DNA of 64,000 nt, from positions 14,985,283 through 15,049,282 of the forward strand of contig OX463784.1 of NCBI GenBank assembly GCA_949825025.1, given 5' to 3'. Under the pieces are notes generated by a model that was not told the origin of the DNA, made no database searches, and saw nothing but the letters and a program-made list of their open reading frames with translations. This stretch comes from Siphlonurus alternatus (taxonomy: Eukaryota > Arthropoda > Insecta > Ephemeroptera > Siphlonuridae). The translations under genes and the position numbers were made by a program. Below, piece by piece: positions 63,561 to 64,000 of this stretch (positions are counted from its first letter, which is position 1; each line of letters begins with the position of its first letter).

Positions 63561-63904
63561 AATGGACAACGTACATGAAATTTTTTTATTCCAGAAATGA
63601 ATAGAGGGTGCCAAATTATGTTACTCTGAATTTTTTCAGACTTTTTTTTAGATCCGGAACTATTTTTAAATAATTATTGATAGTCCTGTGATTTCAGTTG
63701 GCACCCCTAAATCCTTAATAAAAAGGGTAGAGACTGGCCGGACGCCGGACGCCTATTGACGCCTCCAGGGGGTGTGGCCGCACTTTCAATAATTATTTAA
63801 AAATAGTTCTGGGTCTCAAAAAAATCTGAAAAAATTCAACGTAGCATAATTTAGTACCCTCTATTCATTTCTGCAATAAACTTTTTTCATGTATGTTGTC
63901 CATT
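63561..63904. mobile_element. MITE, subfamily A (copy 2)
   Basis: Same AATGGACAACRTACATGAAA ends and GGCACCCCTRAATCCTTA centre as the copy at 656-988, in the same orientation. Arms are slightly less decayed. Confidence 0.85.
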
Positions 63905-64000
63905 ACAAACATCACATTTCTACAATAATAATTGCGGCTTTTGAGAAACTCGAGTGAATAATCTTTGTATACAAAATAATTTTTTTACTTGTAATTACAA

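Overview
This is a strongly AT-rich eukaryotic window, almost certainly from an arthropod and most likely an insect. The evidence is a tandem family of EcKinase/CHK-like kinase genes with spliced GT-AG structure, intronic and intergenic SINEs, many palindromic MITE-like elements, and long (TA)n and (TTTA)n microsatellites. The species cannot be named from the sequence alone. Protein-coding content is confined to the first ~20.3 kb. The remaining ~43 kb is gene-poor and made of repeats and AT-rich DNA.

Left third (1-20,300): four intact two-exon EcKinase-like (EcKL) genes share one plan: a 96-nt first exon (32 codons, phase 0) and one long second exon holding the whole kinase fold. EcKL-1 (1772-3302) and EcKL-2 (5204-7875) are on the minus strand. 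EcKL-3 (13800-15737) and EcKL-4 (17246-20270) are on the plus strand. Two further first exons are relics: one at the left edge with an in-frame stop (72-167), and one orphan exon with an internal deletion that is still open (4198-4284). Between the two arms lies the 3' part of a minus-strand ankyrin-repeat gene (three exons, 9526-11384) whose 5' exons I could not find.

All four kinases keep the ATP-site lysine, the HGDxWxNN catalytic loop and the IDLQ metal-binding motif, so they should be active small-molecule kinases. The family's known or proposed roles are ecdysteroid 22-phosphorylation and detoxification. Exon 1 and the first ~110 nt of exon 2 are GC-rich and almost identical between otherwise diverged copies, which suggests ongoing gene conversion. 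Three minus-strand first exons share an upstream ACTGATAAG block (CTTATCAGT in gene sense) that combines a GATA site with an arthropod initiator.

Repeats: I see two 5S-rRNA-headed SINE families and one tRNA-headed SINE family, all sharing a central domain. There is a MITE superfamily with one core but three kinds of termini, several other hairpin MITEs, a 400-bp near-perfect inverted repeat at 62126-62529, and a 1.3-kb TIR element with GC-rich ends at 43855-45182. From 20.3 kb on I find only weak coding candidates (25294-25423 minus, 47507-47740 minus) and possible promoter or 5'-exon stretches (21160-21385, 26227-26269, 58520-58770).
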